Positions 62,547 through 64,000 of a DNA stretch of 64,000 nucleotides are shown here, piece by piece. Both the position numbers and the translations under genes were made by a program. The notes under the pieces are model-generated. The model saw only the letters and a program-made list of their open reading frames with translations, made no database searches and was not told where the DNA came from. The first letter of the stretch is position 1, and each line of letters begins with the position of its first letter. Source of the stretch: Lachnospiraceae bacterium YSD2013 (GTDB lineage Bacteria; Bacillota; Clostridia; Lachnospirales; Lachnospiraceae); contig FMTX01000006.1 in assembly GCA_900100895.1 (NCBI GenBank), forward strand, positions 248,001 through 312,000. Reading direction: 5' to 3'.

Positions 62547-63625
62547 TTCTTTAATACCTTTTCTCCTTCGGTAAGACCGCTAAGGACTTCAACCCTTTCA
62601 TCGCCCATAAGTCCGACCTCAATGTATCGAATTTCTCTGACGTTCTCATCAGATAACGTATAAACAAATGCCTTATCGCCCGCTAAATGAACCGTGTCTT
62701 TAGGAACAGACAAAACGTTTTCTTTCTTGGCAATTTCAACGGAAATGGTACCCATAACACCCATTTCTATCTCCGAATTATCCGGGCCATCGTATATGCT
62801 GAAAAGCATCTGATCGTCCCACTCATTCATGTTGTAAGGCATTACAAGGTAATCACCTGCGGCGTTAGAATAAATTATCTTCATATCCACCGCAGTTCCT
62901 TCCTTGAAAAGATCCTTGTATTCCATAGCGGTAGATGAGAAAAGACAGTTCGTATCGTCAACTATTGTCATTATCACAGTACCGGCCTTGGATGTGGAAC
63001 CTTCAAGATTCTGCTTAAGCTTATAAACCTTACCGTCCATCTTGGCATAAAGTCTGCTTGCGCGAAGTTCTTTCTGCTTTTTGGAAAGTTCCTGTCTGTC
63101 AAATTCAAGAGAGTCATTAATCAGTTCTCTCTCTCTGGCATATGACTTCTGAATTTCGGCAACATCTTCCTTGGCCTTTTCGTCGGTATCATACATGCTG
63201 CCTACTCTTGCCACCCATCTGTCCTGAATCGCAAGTTGTTCATTGGTCTCCGAATATCCCAGCAAAAGTTCATTTCTCTTAATCTTGTATGTCAGTTCAT
63301 CGATGGATTTTTGCAGGGAATCGGAGGAAAGCTCGCATAAAAGCGTACCCTTCTTAACTTTCTCTCCTTCCTTGACATAAACCTTATCCACGTATTTGCC
63401 GGTTTGGTCAAAAGAAACCTCTTGGGAATTGGTCTGAACGTAAGTACAATCAATCTTACCATTCTGCACAACATCGTCATATGTAACAGGTATAAGATTA
63501 AAAGACATTACATCATCTTCCGAATCGACTATTACGAGAGGAACCTCTTCTTCTTTAGTACATGCAGACAATGCCAGGGTCGATGCGACAAGCAATACTG
63601 CACATAATTTAAAACGTTTTTTCAT
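62543..63625 (-). CDS. membrane-fusion adaptor lipoprotein (MacA-like)
   Basis: A 360-residue lipoprotein with lipobox LSAC and the order lipoyl-like half (VKEGEKVKKGTLLCELSS), helical hairpin (about 105-185), KMDGKVYKLKQ, barrel domain and a C-terminal signature EVLSGLTEGEKVLKK. I chose ATG 63625, preceded by TTGGAGATTTACT. It is the first gene of the exporter operon and overlaps the next gene by four bases (ATGA). Confidence 0.9.
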   Translation of the reverse strand: MKKRFKLCAVLLVASTLALSACTKEEEVPLVIVDSEDDVMSFNLIPVTYDDVVQNGKIDCTYVQTNSQEVSFDQTGKYVDKVYVKEGEKVKKGTLLCELSSDSLQKSIDELTYKIKRNELLLGYSETNEQLAIQDRWVARVGSMYDTDEKAKEDVAEIQKSYARERELINDSLEFDRQELSKKQKELRASRLYAKMDGKVYKLKQNLEGSTSKAGTVIMTIVDDTNCLFSSTAMEYKDLFKEGTAVDMKIIYSNAAGDYLVMPYNMNEWDDQMLFSIYDGPDNSEIEMGVMGTISVEIAKKENVLSVPKDTVHLAGDKAFVYTLSDENVREIRYIEVGLMGDERVEVLSGLTEGEKVLKK

Positions 63626-64000
63626 AGTAAATCTCCAATATTTCAAGCTACAAAAGACATTGTACTTTATGGTAATGCATAATTCCTATTACTTTTTGCT
63701 TTTTTTAAGCAAAATTGTGCTAAATTAACCAAAAACCACGTGTTATATATTAAAGAAATATGCATAAGAATTTGCGAAGAATAATTTCTTATACAAAATA
63801 CAGTTTCCTAATGTTCTTTACTATGTTTAATATAATTGTATCAATGGTAAAACGGTTTTCTTGGATGCATGATCCGTCATTTTAAAAAGCGTAATCATCG
63901 GATTTTCTTAATGATGAAATCCGAGATTGTATGCGGTCGCCAAATGTCTTATTGTGCAAGCACATCAGCCGCTTGGCTCGTCGCTTAACAAAAAAAGGAC
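63626..64000. other. right-end region without a convincing gene; several inverted repeats
   Basis: The 375 bases are AT-rich near the exporter operon. I see three inverted repeats: TTTTGCTT/AAGCAAAA (63694-63714), ATAAGAATTT/AATTTCTTAT with one mismatch (63764-63792) and TCGGATTT/AAATCCGA (63898-63924). No confident -10/-35 pair for the exporter operon was found. A minus-strand frame is open from the edge to a stop at 63882-63884 (38 codons, basic, ending SDDYAF); it could be the end of another gene but is short enough to be chance. Confidence 0.4.

Noticed and set aside
63882-63998. 38-codon basic open frame entering from the right edge (minus strand)
   Set aside because: Too short to support as a gene end; length is compatible with chance and no family motif is visible. 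Mentioned in the right-end region only.
1-64000. CRISPR arrays, transposases, prophage genes, tRNA or rRNA genes
   Set aside because: Looked for on both strands; no regular spaced repeats, transposase motifs, phage structural genes or tRNA cloverleaves were seen.

Overview
The window looks like a chromosomal segment of a monoderm anaerobic Firmicute, most likely of the Lachnospiraceae (Butyrivibrio-like, genus not certain). Pointers are an oxygen-independent class III ribonucleotide reductase, a T-box upstream of tyrS, lipoprotein export adaptors, low to moderate GC, strong GGAGG ribosome sites with consensus sigma-A promoters, and the clostridial gene order tmcAL-pta-yceD-rpmF-plsX-acpP-rnc-smc-ftsY / ylxM-ffh-rpsP-khpA-rimM-trmD-rplS / lepB-rbgA-lepB-rnhB. 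Nearly every gene lies on the minus strand; only the PRPP synthetase-like gene (18599-19789) and tmcAL (43260-44450) are on the plus strand. There is no rRNA, tRNA, CRISPR array, insertion sequence or prophage.

Layout from left to right (minus-strand operons read right to left). 1-5848: nucleotide and DNA maintenance: cdd, a membrane-anchored MutS-like ATPase and rnhA, then nrdD-nrdG-dut behind a promoter that carries an NrdR box. 5945-7517: tyrS with its tyrosine T-box leader and promoter. 7532-14108: a MoxR-type AAA ATPase with a VWA partner, followed by two paralogous hybrid sensor kinases, one canonical and one with a degraded ATP-binding domain. 14098-18485: DUF512 radical SAM protein, der, plsY, gpsA. 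18599-23154: an unusually long PRPP synthetase-like gene, converging on a two-component system whose kinase has a large extracellular domain.

23253-32394 is the translation and secretion core: ylxM-ffh-rpsP-khpA-rimM-trmD-rplS from a strong promoter, then lepB-rbgA-lepB-rnhB, an orphan FliK-like/FlhB-C-like pair, and yraN. 32503-34560 holds an AraC regulator and threonine deaminase, which separate ftsY from ylxM-ffh. 34567-41942 is yceD-rpmF-plsX-acpP-rnc-smc-ftsY. 42007-44450 holds pta and the divergent tmcAL. 44508-52514 holds polA, coaE, an FtsA-like ATPase with an unusual C-terminal region, a WalJ-like hydrolase, an ACT-domain protein, a UPF0210 protein and a zinc-finger membrane protein.

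52578-63625 is the accessory part and the most likely place for something undescribed. A MacAB-like export system has two lipoprotein adaptors (one a tandem double adaptor), one 932-residue FtsX-type permease and two different ATPases, one ending in an AbrB-like domain. It is followed on the same strand by a GH43 glycosidase and two tandem proteins with a peptidase-U32-like signature. The last 375 bases hold no convincing gene but several inverted repeats.
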